Origin: Tetrapyrgos nigripes
Taxonomy: Eukaryota > Basidiomycota > Agaricomycetes > Agaricales > Campanellaceae
Direction of reading: 5' to 3'
Length of the DNA stretch: 64,000 nucleotides
Assembly (NCBI GenBank): GCA_013368315.1
Contig: JAACJM010000010.1
Coordinates: forward strand, 682,001 to 746,000
Below are positions 1-9,767 of this stretch, one piece after another. How positions within the stretch are numbered: the first letter of the stretch is position 1; each line of letters starts with the position of its first letter. The translations under genes and the position numbers were made by a program. The notes under the pieces are model-generated. The model was not told where the DNA came from. It worked only from the letters and a program-made list of their open reading frames with translations, and did no database searches.

Positions 1-939
1 CTGGGCTGCCTCTGCAAGTTCTTGTGCCTTCGTGAATCCTGTGCGGATATTCATGTTTGGTGTCTCTGGTGTTTCCCCGTTCAGTATCGTTACCCTTTCC
101 TCGTTTCTCAACAGTTCTTCCATCATGTCTTGTTCCCACTGTTCTGGGATCATATCTCTCCCACAACTGTCTTCAGTAAAGATCGCTGTTACCTCCGAAC
201 TTCGATGGAAGGATCGAATGGGAATCCGACGGCGTCATCCTGCGATTTTTGGTTGAGCAACTGGTTTGAATCGTCCAATCGGTTCCAACCATCTGACTTG
301 GTAATCTTTATGGTGGGTCCGTGGTTCGGTGACCATTGGTTTCGAGGGTTTCATTTTGGTTTTTAAATGGAGAATGGGGGGTTTTGCTACGATGCACGTT
401 TCTGGACACCTGGTCATATCTATTCATGAGAACGACCAATCTATTTCTGGGTTGTGTTCTTCCAGCCAGTCGGTACCGAGGATTATATCGTGATCCCCGA
501 TGTCTGTTATGTAGAATTCGGCTTTTTCCTTGTGATATGCTCTGTTGTCTTGGGAGTAGATACGGAGATTCTGAATGGTGTATTTTCGTACCCATCCCAT
601 AGTGTTTTCGGAGCCATCAACGTTTCGTACTGGGAATGGGTTTGTGATAGGAATGAGGGTAAGTTGATTTTCTTGTGCAAACCGGCTATTGATAATTATG
701 CCTTCTGCACCGCTGTCTATTAGGGCGTTTGCGTCGATTTTTCTGCCAGTAACTTTGCTGATTAATTCAGTTTTGAGCGTGATTGATGGTACCTGCCGGT
801 TATGAGTGATTGCCGACATTCTTAGTTCTGAAGGAAAGATTCGCTCACTGGAGGGGTATAACACACTATATCGATTGTTCTTTAACTGTCTGGTGTACTG
901 TTCAACTCCTACTGACGACGTAGCAGAGGAGTGATTCAA
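1..939 (-). pseudogene. pol: Ty3/Gypsy protease and start of pol, two in-frame TGA codons
   Basis: The frame starts at 939 and carries the retropepsin active site ALIDSGAEG and the flap/second-strand motif DIILGTDWLEEHNPEIDW. Immediately after that, a TGA at 424-426 interrupts the frame, which resumes as IDMTRCPETC, the usual linker after the protease in this clade. A second TGA at 235-237 is again followed by in-frame sequence down to position 1 (AQELAEAAQ), leading toward reverse transcriptase outside the window. Both stops become Arg if TGA is read as a former CGA. The catalytic DSG triad is intact, so the decay looks recent. Confidence 0.8.
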
Positions 940-2477
940 AAATCCAATTTGGACATAATGTCCTTTAAATAGACGGTTGCTTGTTCCTTATCTTCCCCTT
1001 CCAACCCCTTAACCTTGTTAACCATGTCGGAAATGTCCTTGATTACGTTTCGAGATGAAGATGCCTGTGCTACCGTTACTGATGATGAAGGAGCCGATGA
1101 AGATGTAGTTGTGATTTCAGCTGTTCGAACAGCGTGAGGAGGGGAGGTTCGGGGCACGTTTGGAGATGACGATTTTGGAAATGTTGGACATTCGCTGCTC
1201 ATATGTCCAGGTTGTCTACATGCGAAGCATGCTCCTAGTTTTCGGAGTCGGTCCCTTTCATCAGGTGTCAGTTTGGGAAATGGAGTAAATGATGAGTTAG
1301 CACCTGGTCCCATGTTCATAAGTGCATTGACGCTTGCTACTGTTCTTCCCTGAGACGGACCCAGGTTACTCCTCGACGTTGAAGGAGTCTTCCAGCGTCC
1401 TTGTCTCTCCCGTTCCTTCAACCATTCTAAATGAAGCTCTACAGCCCTTTCCTTATATTCTTCGAAGTCATCCCACTTTGGATACGTTCTTCCAACTGCC
1501 TCTTGGAGCTTAGGTGGTAACCCATCCTGATAGAATTCCAACAGTGCTGTTTCTCCAAAGTCAGATTCTTCTCCATATGTATCGAAGATGCTGTTGTAGC
1601 TGCTGATATCCGTCCCTTTCATCCTAGCAAACTTGATCTTCGTTCTCGCCACATTGTCTGAGGCAAGAGCTCTGAAGTCCTTTTTGAACCTGTCACGTAT
1701 CTGTTTCAGAGTGATCCATCTACGCTTCTCTGGCGTCTTTTCCAACTCTTCGTCCTCTTCATCTTTATCACGTTCAGTCAATCTTTGCGTTGCCCAATCT
1801 CCTCCTTTTTCTCCCGTGAAGAATGATAGGAATAATGAGACCTGACTTTCCTCAGTAGGGTACTTGCTTTTATTCATGCATAGATAGTTGTTGAACAAGG
1901 CCAGCCATCATTTTGCCTCGCTGCGATCCCCATTGAAGGCGTCAGGTTTTCTTCCTCGTTCAGAGGTACCATTTGATCCGATAGGAGGTGTATCAGCCAT
2001 GATTGAGTTGTCTGGGTCTGACGGATTTGGGGAAGGAGGTGTAGGAGGACGACGAGGGGCTATGGATGGTCCTTCGGCGGACGGAATGGTGGGAGAAGAA
2101 GGAGGGGAAGTAGGGTTATCTGGTTCTGGCGGGTTATTGGAAGGTGTTCCTGGTGCTGGGTTAGATTCGGAAGGCTGGTTAGCAGGTGTAGAGGTTCCTT
2201 GTTCTGATTCGGTTTTGGGATTGGTTTTTGGATGTGCTTTTCGTATTGCAAGTTCTTGGAGTTGGGTTACGATGTGTAGCCCACTCGGGATTTCCTCGGC
2301 GGTAAGTCGCTGAGTGTTATATCTGTTTAGGCAAGGTTGTATGGTGCATGGAACCCAAGGATCGCTACCGTCTTCAGCGAAGTAGGCAGCGTCTCGGATT
2401 GATAAGGGATGGAATACGTGTGGTCGATCAGCACAGTGGAGGTTCAGGTCTGCAGATGTGGATCGTCGACTTGTCAT
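936..2477 (-). pseudogene. gag: Ty3/Gypsy gag, one in-frame TGA
   Basis: The minus-strand frame opens at 2477. A proline/serine-rich segment of about 150 residues precedes the capsid start, read as PDAFNGDRSEAK. A TGA at 1908-1910 follows, and the same frame then continues as WLALFNNYLCMNKSKYP through a classical Ty3 capsid (FFTGEKGGDWATQR). Near the C terminus is a CCHC zinc knuckle, CFACRQPGHMSSEC, followed by a Ser/Thr-rich tail ending at 936, where the frame overlaps the start of the protease frame by a few bases. The single stop is what a CGA to TGA change would give, since family members commonly have a charged residue there. Gag packages the element RNA into particles. This copy cannot make the full protein without readthrough. 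Confidence 0.8.
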
Positions 2478-2491
2478 ATACTAGTTCTTCT

Positions 2492-2989
2492 TCAAGCTAG
2501 GTAGTTGGGTCCTAGGATAAAGGAGGATGGTAGTCCGTAGTCGGGGCAAGGTGATGATAGGGAGTAGTCGACGTGTTCTCTGAGGAATAGAGGTCCCCTA
2601 ATCTGAACCACAGTTTCTCCTGTATCGAAGTCCTCTTTCACTGTTATGTATGAGAATGTCGAGAGGACTACGTCACCTGAGATAAGTTTCCACACCCAAC
2701 GTCTTGTGCAGATGAAGTGTCGGTCGAAACTCCAAGGATTCGCTTGTATGTTTCGTCTGTGGGAGACCCAGTATTCGGTGTGTAAGATGTCGAGAGGAAG
2801 GGGAAATGGAACCCATTCGTAGTCAGAAGGGGTTACAGAGGGTTCGAAACGAATTCGGGAAAATGGAATAGACAGAGTGACTGATTTAGGAGGAGTGGGA
2901 GATGGTTGTTTTTTTGAGAAAGAATAATAGACGAGGTAGTCAAGAAAAAGACTCAATTTAGTGAGGTGGGTGTATGGGGGTTCGTTCAA
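2492..2989 (-). CDS. open frame upstream of gag, unknown (doubtful)
   Basis: A minus-strand frame of 165 codons lies between the gag start (2477) and the probable 5' LTR. It has no ATG; its first possible start is TTG at 2987-2989. It is rich in aromatic and charged residues and matches nothing I recognise. It could be an accessory reading frame of the Ty3 element, a 5' extension of gag that has lost its start, or a chance open frame in the leader. Its position and strand fit the retroelement, which is the only support for calling it. Confidence 0.3.
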   Translation of the reverse strand: MNEPPYTHLTKLSLFLDYLVYYSFSKKQPSPTPPKSVTLSIPFSRIRFEPSVTPSDYEWVPFPLPLDILHTEYWVSHRRNIQANPWSFDRHFICTRRWVWKLISGDVVLSTFSYITVKEDFDTGETVVQIRGPLFLREHVDYSLSSPCPDYGLPSSFILGPNYLA

Positions 2990-3074
2990 GTGTCAAGGTC
3001 GTCGGTACACTCGATAACCACCCAAGTCACACAATACGAGAAAGTCGATTTACAAGAAGATGGATTGATCAAAA

Positions 3075-3107
3075 GATAGAGAGAGATAGAGAGAGAGAGA
3101 GATAGAG
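3075..3107. repeat. GA/GATA-rich microsatellite
   Basis: A run of AGATAGAGAGAG-type simple repeat, probably inside the 5' LTR or leader of the minus-strand Ty3 element. On the minus strand it is a pyrimidine tract. Confidence 0.7.
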
Positions 3108-3514
3108 TAGTAAGCTGACTAGGCTCTACACTGCGTAGTAATAGTACGGAGCAGAGACGAAGTGAACGAACTAAGGAATAGGTTACAAAGATAGCGGGTA
3201 TATAAGTAATATGTGAATGGATGGGAAGAAGTAGGTAATAATAGACGGTACCATGCAGAAGCGTCAAGAGCGAGAGAACAATAAGTTAAATATGGATAGA
3301 TGAAGGTACTAGATCATAAAGGATGATTGATGGTGGGAACGTCTGTGGAGATAAGCGGAGGAGATAAGTATGTGAGTCATAGATCTGGGAAGGTGGTAAC
3401 TATTGACGATGGCGGGAAACGATTGATGTTTATGGGGTTAAAAGTAAATAGAGTGGTAAAATGAGTGGTAAAAGAGAAAGAATAGAAATGAAATGAAAAG
3501 ACGGAAGGCGATTC

Positions 3515-6105
3515 ATGACAATTGCTGGACTCCAGAATAATCAGATGGAACTTTTGCATGAACTTCAGAATATGCAACAAACTATGGGCACCCAACAGGC
3601 TAGGACTGATGAAAGGGACAGTAGCAGCCACTCTAGTGCTAAACCAAAACTTTTCAACAGGACTTCCAATGTGGTTGACCCTTTTCTTTCCCAAATGTAT
3701 CTCTGGTTTCTCAGAAACCCTCACAAATTTGCTGATGACACTTCTTGAGTCTTGGAGACACTTGCTTTCATGACGGAAGGCACTGCTGCCTGATGGGCAA
3801 GCAATCAAATTTGAAAGATTCAAAGTTATACAGATCTCTGTAGTGCAGGAGGAGATCAGACAGGTATTGCACAGCAAAAGCTACAAAGTATCAAGCAAGG
3901 CACTGTGTTGGCTATGCAGTTTTTCCTATCTTTCAAAGAATGGAAGATGAAAAGCTGAACAAGGAGGGACTCATCATGCTATTGAAGCAGAACCTCCAGT
4001 TTGGAATTGTTCAAAGGATCTATCAAATGGATCCTGTTCCTATTACCTATGCAGCCTGGAAATCTTTGTGATCAGAGTGTTCAAACTCTTTGAAATGACT
4101 CCAGAGGGATTCCTGTGGGAACACGGTTTACCACTACCCAAACCTTAACAACCACTATCCAAAATGCCACTACAAGTGTTGGGGCTCCATCAGAGGCACC
4201 AGGAGTTACCTTTGGTGGACAGTGAAAACCCATGGAGATTGATTGTACTAAAGCAGACAAAGGAATGTGGGACAGGATTTGCAAGTGTTATGGGTGTGGA
4301 GAAGAAGGACATATCTCTAGGAATTGCCTGAACCGAGTCTTGAGTCTCATACAAAGCATGCAGGAAGTCTTGAAAACAGACAAAGCAAAGGAAGAGTTCT
4401 GGAAGCTTAGCAAGGATGCAGGTTTTTAAAGACCCATAGGCAGAATGATATGCCACCTACGGAACAATCAGTGTTTCATAACAAGTTTGCTTCATATAAT
4501 CAATTTAGTGTCCTCACAAATGAAAGTGACTTAACTGAAACTGAAGATGTATCTGAAAATCCTCTGGAGGATTCTCATAAAAATTCTCAACAAACTCCTA
4601 ACCCTTTCTGATGCAAGTGCTGTACTCGAACTCCTTTATGCCTCCCCTCTTGTACTCCACCAAAACCCTATTGGGTGTACTGGAACATAGTTGCTCAAAC
4701 ACCTAGAGCACCTCGTCTGTTATGACAATAGGTCCACATATTGAGGGAGCATGAAGTAGATATAGCTTCAATGTGACCCGATGTGGCTCTTGCTATACTC
4801 AGGGACCTCCAGACTCCAGCAAAATGGGAATCTATCTTGCTCCCAGTCACAATTGAGGCTTTGGATTCACATAAAGGTCAAGTTACCAATGCTCTTCTTG
4901 ATTGTGGGGGCATGGTATGCTATATCAATCAAGACTTTGCCCTTAGGAATAATTTGTTCCTGGAACATCTCTATTGACCAATTCCAGTATACAACACAGA
5001 TGGAACAGCCAACAAAAATGGAAGAATCAAATATACAACCAAACTACAACTAACTGTCGACGATCACACAGAAGTTACTACTGGCTCAAATGATTGGTTG
5101 AAATGCCATAATCCATTGATAGATTGGAAGAAAGGGTGCTCTGGGGATTGCAAAAGGAAGAAACAATGGAAATTGTGGCAAGAAGAAGATGAAGAAGACA
5201 TTGAAGTTGTGAGCATGCAGCCCAAAAACCCTCTGAAGTATATTTGTGCTACTGGTTCCATATCAGCTAATTTAGCTGCTCGACACACTGTGAAGAGGGA
5301 GCAAAATCTTTGGAAGAAATTGTACTGGGAGAATACATCAGGGAGTTTTGACCTGTCTTTGAAAAAGAGGATTTTGATACCCTTCTGGAAAGATGAAAAT
5401 GGGACCATGCAATTGAGTTAGTGCCCAAGGTGGAACCATTCAAAAGCAAGGTTTATCCCTTAGCTGCAAATGAGCAGGGTCCACTGGATAATTTCATCAA
5501 GGAACAACTGTGAACTGGAAGAATTTGAGCTTCAAAATCTCCTATATCTTCACCATTCTTCTTTGTCAAAAAGAAAGATGGAAAACTTTGTCCAGTTCAA
5601 GATTATCAAAAACTCAATTCTTTGACCATCAAAAATTGATACCCTATCCTGTTGATTTCAGATGTGCTATATAAACTAAGGCACGCAAAAATCTTTACGA
5701 AACTCAATGTAAGATGGGGGTACAACAACATTTGAATCAAGGAAGGGGACAAACATAAAGCTGCATTCTTCACCAATCAAGGATTGTTTGAACCCCTCGT
5801 AATGTTTTTTGGCCTCACAAATTTGCCAGTGACATTCCAAACCATGATGAACAAAATCTTTGCAGATCTTATCCAAGCAGGGACAATATCTTGATATTCT
5901 CGAAGGATATGGACAAGCACATGAAAACCATTCAAGAGGTTTTATGAATTCTAAAAATGCATAATCTCTACTTGAAACCAGAGAAGTGTGATTTCCACAA
6001 GGACAAAGTGGAATATTTGGGACTTATAGTGGGCAACAGGAAGATGAGGATGGACCCTGTCAAGGTCGAGGGAGTCCACCAGTGGGAAACACCAACCTGT
6101 GTAGG
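3515..6105 (+). pseudogene. Ty3/Gypsy gag-pro-RT relic, plus strand
   Basis: Recognisable blocks appear in order with many stops and frameshifts. Gag is at 3515-3830 (AKPKLFNRTSNVVDPFLSQ, the usual capsid entry motif). A CCHC knuckle CYGCGEEGHISRNC is near 4290. A degraded protease is near 4890, where the DSGA active site has become LLDCGGM. Reverse transcriptase fragments run from about 5540 to 6100, including KHKAAFFTNQGLFEPLVMFFG and the downstream VEYLGLIVGNRKMRMDPVKV. Homology ends abruptly near 6105 at the junction with a minus-strand Ty3. It is older than the element to its left, because breaks are frequent and of mixed type. RNase H and integrase are missing. Confidence 0.8.
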
Positions 6106-6479
6106 CTTTGCACCCCTGGTTCACTAGCATTGCAAAGGATGTGGCTCTGATCAGGCTGATTTTTGGGGTTTGATTTTCTCTGGGATCTTGTTGTTTTGGT
6201 TTTTGGTTTTTTGTGCTAGCTGGGTTCTTACCCCCTCCTTTAGGTTTCCCTTCTGTTGTTCACTCGTTCTTGGCATATTCCAATTCCTTCATTGTGAATT
6301 ACTCAGTTACCTCAGACTCATGTAGCAATAGATAGAGGATCATCCAAGGCTAAGGTGAGTCTTCTTGACTCTTGTTCTACTTCTTCTATCTTAACTTTTC
6401 TAAAGTTGTGGCTGGTGAGTTGGTAGTTGTTTAGAAGGGTAGCCTGCAGCCTTTCCCCTCCATTGAATGCAAACAATAG

Positions 6480-6986
6480 CCCCTTTCAGTCTATTTGGAG
6501 ATTTATCCTCCTCAGCCACTGAAATCCCAGCACTACTTGTGCAGCTGGATGTAGCTTGGTAACAAGCATATCTTCTTCAAAATGTAATGGTACTGAAATC
6601 TGATGAGTAATTACTCCTGATGAGATGTGTTCACCATTGAACAAGGTCAGGGGTAGAGGTTGAGGGAGTAGTTGTAGTTGGTCAGGGTATTTCCTAGCTT
6701 GTCAATAGTCTAGGAATGACCTAGATGCTCCTGAGTCAAGAAGTGCAGATAAGTATTTGTTTTCCTTTGAGAATAATTTAGTCTGGATAATAAATGCTTG
6801 CTCCAATTGTGAAGTAATTGTTACTGATGTCTCTGGTCCTCTTCCTCCCTTACCATAGCTGCCCATAGTTGGACTTCCCAAGGGGGGCTCATGACATTTC
6901 TGGTAACTTGTCCTGAGCCCCTCCTCCATTTCCCTGCTCTTTGTCCTCCTCTTCCTCAATTTGGAAAATATTCCCCTCTTCATCAT
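6480..6986 (-). pseudogene. Ty3 retropepsin relic
   Basis: Minus-strand protease domain with active site LLDSGASRSFLDY (about 6703-6745) and, after a stop, the C-terminal part KLHPAAQVVLGFQWLRRINL near 6500-6560. It belongs to the 6.1-9.6 kb Ty3 relic. The catalytic DSG is retained although the frame is broken just downstream. Confidence 0.75.
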
Positions 6987-7152
6987 ACCCGTAGTAGGTC
7001 TTGTCCTCTCTTTCTTTGACTATGATGCCTGCTCAAGCTGCTTCTGCCACAACTTGGGGGTTGGATCATTCTCTGAAAGGCAGTACTTTCCACAACAGAT
7101 GCATAACTGATTTTTCATTTGTCTTTGGTATTTCTCTGGTGTAAGTCTTACA

Positions 7153-7360
7153 GTGGGTCAAAAAATTGTCCACATGTTTCGCATTTTTGGAAAGATTGCC
7201 AATTTAAGCAATACTGAGTAGAGATATTGAAATGTGGTCAGTGATGGGCAGAAAGCCCTTGATAAGAGCTACAATAATCTGTTTTATTTGTCCTATTTGG
7301 CTCAAAACTCATGGAGATATGATTGATTTAAAATGGTATGCCATTTGGACAATTTTTTGA
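7153..7360 (+). repeat. Tc1 left terminal inverted repeat (~208 bp)
   Basis: Matches the reverse complement of 8568-8777 with few differences. The outer end has TCAAAAAATTGTCCA and the inner end TGGACAATTTTTTGA, i.e. the same box inverted, which is probably a pair of transposase binding sites. Confidence 0.9.
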
Positions 7361-7479
7361 GTTGCCACTTCAAAATCAGTATTGTAACTATGTGATGTCT
7401 CATAGATGACATCATAAGTGGAGTTGTACAATGATGCAATGGCTACATCATAATGATATCATAGCTGCCAGCTGGACCA

Positions 7480-7486
7480 TATATAA
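7480..7486 (+). promoter_or_regulatory. TATA box of the Tc1 transposase gene
   Basis: TATATAA lies 35 bp before the ATG at 7521, in the short spacer between the left inverted repeat and the gene. Confidence 0.5.
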
Positions 7487-7520
7487 GGGCATCCAGTTGT
7501 TCTATAGCCCTCATCAAATC

Positions 7521-8537
7521 ATGAGACCCATCACATCCACCCAGAAAGACAATATCCTCTCTCTCCTCCAAACTTCTGCTTCATCCAGGGAAATCTCTGC
7601 TAAAACTGGGGTATCCAAGTCAAAGATTGCTTCTCTGGCCAAAGAGATGTATCCTGACAAGGAGAACCATCAAGCAGGGCGTCCTAGAAAGCTGTCTACC
7701 ACTGATGAACGTGCTGCTATCCAACAAATCAACACTGGCAAAGCTGAAAATGCTACAGAAGTGGCCAGAAACATCAATCCCCTCCTTGACCAACCTGTCT
7801 CCACCCAAACCATTTGAAATTCCCTTCTCAGGCATGATGTGGACACATCTAAAACGAAGAAGAAGCCCAAACTCACTGCAGCTCACAGGAAGGCTCGTTT
7901 AAACTTTGCACAGAAGTACAGAAACTGGACTGTGGATGACTGGAAAAGGGTTATTTGGTCAGATGAGACTAAAATCAATCGATATGGGTCAGATGGACAG
8001 CAGTATGTGTGGGGGAGGAAGGGTGAATCCTTGGGAGAGAGAAATGTGGTGGAAACAGTCAAATTTGGAGGAGGAAATATCATGGTGTGGGGATGTATGG
8101 GGTGGGAAGGAGTTGGAAACATGGCAGAGGTGGAGGGCAGGATGAATGCAGAGCAGTATGTGGACATTTTGGAGAACAACCTTCTGGAGAGCATGGATAT
8201 TTTGGGTGTTGATCCAGAGGTGGCCATTTTTCAGCAAGACAATGATCCTAAACACAAGTCAAAACTGGCCACCAAGTGGTTTGAAGACAACAACATCCAT
8301 TGCATGAGCTGGCCTGCTCAATCTCCTGACCTGAACCCCATTGAACACCTCTGGACAACCCTCAAACACAAGCTCAATGGATATGACACAGCACCCTCTG
8401 GAGTTTGGGAAATATGGGACAGAGCAGCTGAAAAGTGGGATGAAATCACAGAAGAAGATTGTCAGAAATTGATCAGGAGCATGCCTAGAAGGATTGAGGC
8501 TGTGTTGAAGGCCAAAGGAGGGCATACCAAGTACTGA
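7521..8537 (+). pseudogene. Tc1-family DD34E transposase, one nonsense codon
   Basis: 338 codons from ATG 7521. The N-terminal helix-turn-helix region (residues about 8-45, REISAKTGVSKSKIASLAKE) is followed by a GRPR AT-hook-like motif at residues 53-56. The DDE catalytic domain has D148 in VIWSDETKIN, D240 in FQQDNDPKHKS and E275 in SPDLNPIEHLW; 34 residues separate the last two, which is Tc1-type spacing. A TGA at codon 99 (7815-7817) separates the DNA-binding and catalytic halves, and the frame continues unbroken on both sides. CGA (Arg) at that place would restore a family-like reading. The ATG at 7521 was chosen over the earlier one at 7431 because it follows the TATA box at normal distance and starts the conserved domain. 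It would catalyse cut-and-paste transposition into TA. Confidence 0.92.
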
Positions 8538-8567
8538 GCTAGCACTTTCTGTATTTTCACTTGCATG

Positions 8568-8777
8568 TCAAAAAATTGTCCAAATGACATACCATTTTAA
8601 ATCAGTCATATCTCCATGAGTTTTAAGCCAAATAAGACAAAACAGACAGAATATTGTAGCGTTTATCAAGGGCTTTCTGCACATCACTGACCACATTTTA
8701 ATATCTCTACTCAGTATTGCTTAAATTGGCAATCTTTCCAAAAATGCGAAACATGTGGACAATTTTTTGACCCACTG
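8568..8777 (-). repeat. Tc1 right terminal inverted repeat (~210 bp)
   Basis: Mirror of 7153-7360 with the same outer and inner boxes. Substitutions against the left copy are scattered through its middle third. Confidence 0.9.
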
Positions 8778-9767
8778 TATGAATGGTCAGTTTCTAGGGA
8801 TTGGAGTTTGGGCTGCTCTGGCTGCTGGGGGGTGGTTTCAATTTCTGTTTGCTTGAGTCAAGGGACCTGGTCTGGCTTGCACATTTTGTTGACTCGATTG
8901 GTTTCAAGGTTGCATAGTCACGTTGGTTACATAGGTGGGATTGGTGTAAGTATTCGTGGTGAGTCCTGCCTCATTAAACACTTCTCTGACAGTGTCTAGC
9001 TCAAGGAGACAGTCAACCACCTGGTTGAAACCTTGAGGGATGCTTCCCGACAATGTGAGCCTATACCTAAGATCTTTTCTGATTTGTAATAGTAACTTCC
9101 AACGTAGTGCTAGTTTGTTGTATTGTGTTAATAAAGATGCATCTTTAAACTGTACTAAAAAGTCCATGAATGTCTCATTTGCTTTTTGGAATACTTTGTC
9201 TAATGCTGCTTGGAAGTGTAGCTGTTTGTCATGAACCCCAAAGAGTCAGCCAAAGGTTCAGACAAAGCTTTGCCAGCTATGGAGAGTAGCTAGATGAGTG
9301 CTTTGTATCAACTCTCTTTCTATTAGGTTCTGATAATACCTCACAGCAGGCAAATGTGACTCTCGATGCATCTGTTTCATATAGGATGGGTTTGCAGTGA
9401 ACATTTGTATGCAATCACTCATGTGGTCACTCCCATCAAATGAGTCAGGCTTTCATATTTCCAGCTTCAATTCTCTAGCTAAGGTGTCCCTTCAGAGTCT
9501 ATCTTCTGGATTTCCCCCATTACCTGCTGGTCCAGGCTTTCCCAGTGGTCCTTGCAATCTATCTGGTCCTCTATTTCCATCTGGCCCTGGAGGTCTTGGT
9601 CTCCTGTTCCTCCTCCTTCTCTCACGTATCAGCAAGTTGTAAACAAGTACATCTTCTACATGATGATCGCTTTATTTTCAGGACTCTGTTCAGTTATTGG
9701 GTCTTTCAAGTTTCTTTTTTTATTGTGATGTTAGAGACCACATGCTCATCACCTTTCCTTTTTCAGG

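Larger units (their letters stand above)
1..3400 (-). mobile_element. Ty3/Gypsy retrotransposon, minus strand, 3' part cut by window edge
   Basis: Reading leftward on the minus strand there is a gag with CCHC knuckle, then a retropepsin domain, then the start of pol running off position 1. The 5' LTR should lie to the right of about 2,990, but no second LTR is in the window, so its limits cannot be set. The coding frame is broken by three TGA codons (1908-1910, 424-426, 235-237); reading through each one keeps recognisable gag or pol sequence in the same frame. The right boundary at about 3.4 kb is approximate, because a plus-strand Ty3 gag begins at about 3.5 kb. Confidence 0.75.
7153..8777 (+). 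mobile_element. Tc1/mariner-type DNA transposon, complete, TA target duplication
   Basis: The element starts CAGTGGGTCAAAAAATTG and ends with its inverse, flanked on both sides by TA (7151-7152 and 8778-8779), as expected for Tc1/mariner insertion. Length is 1,625 bp. It lies inside the gag of a minus-strand Ty3 relic. Terminal inverted repeats are long (about 210 bp) and very similar to each other. It encodes one transposase with a single nonsense codon. Confidence 0.93.
6110..9640 (-). mobile_element. Ty3/Gypsy gag-protease relic, minus strand, split by Tc1 element
   Basis: Minus strand, from the right. A collagen-like Gly-Pro-rich leader (about 9640-9530) is followed by capsid entry KPDSFDGSDHMSDC near 9440 and capsid body to about 8880 (KLALRWKLLLQIRKDLRYRL at 9090-9030). 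A decayed zinc knuckle CICCGKYCLSENDP lies near 7110, and a protease follows. The reading direction continues across the Tc1 insertion at 7153-8777: deleting it joins the two gag parts at a single TA. Junctions on both sides are with other degraded elements. No LTR could be assigned. Confidence 0.75.
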
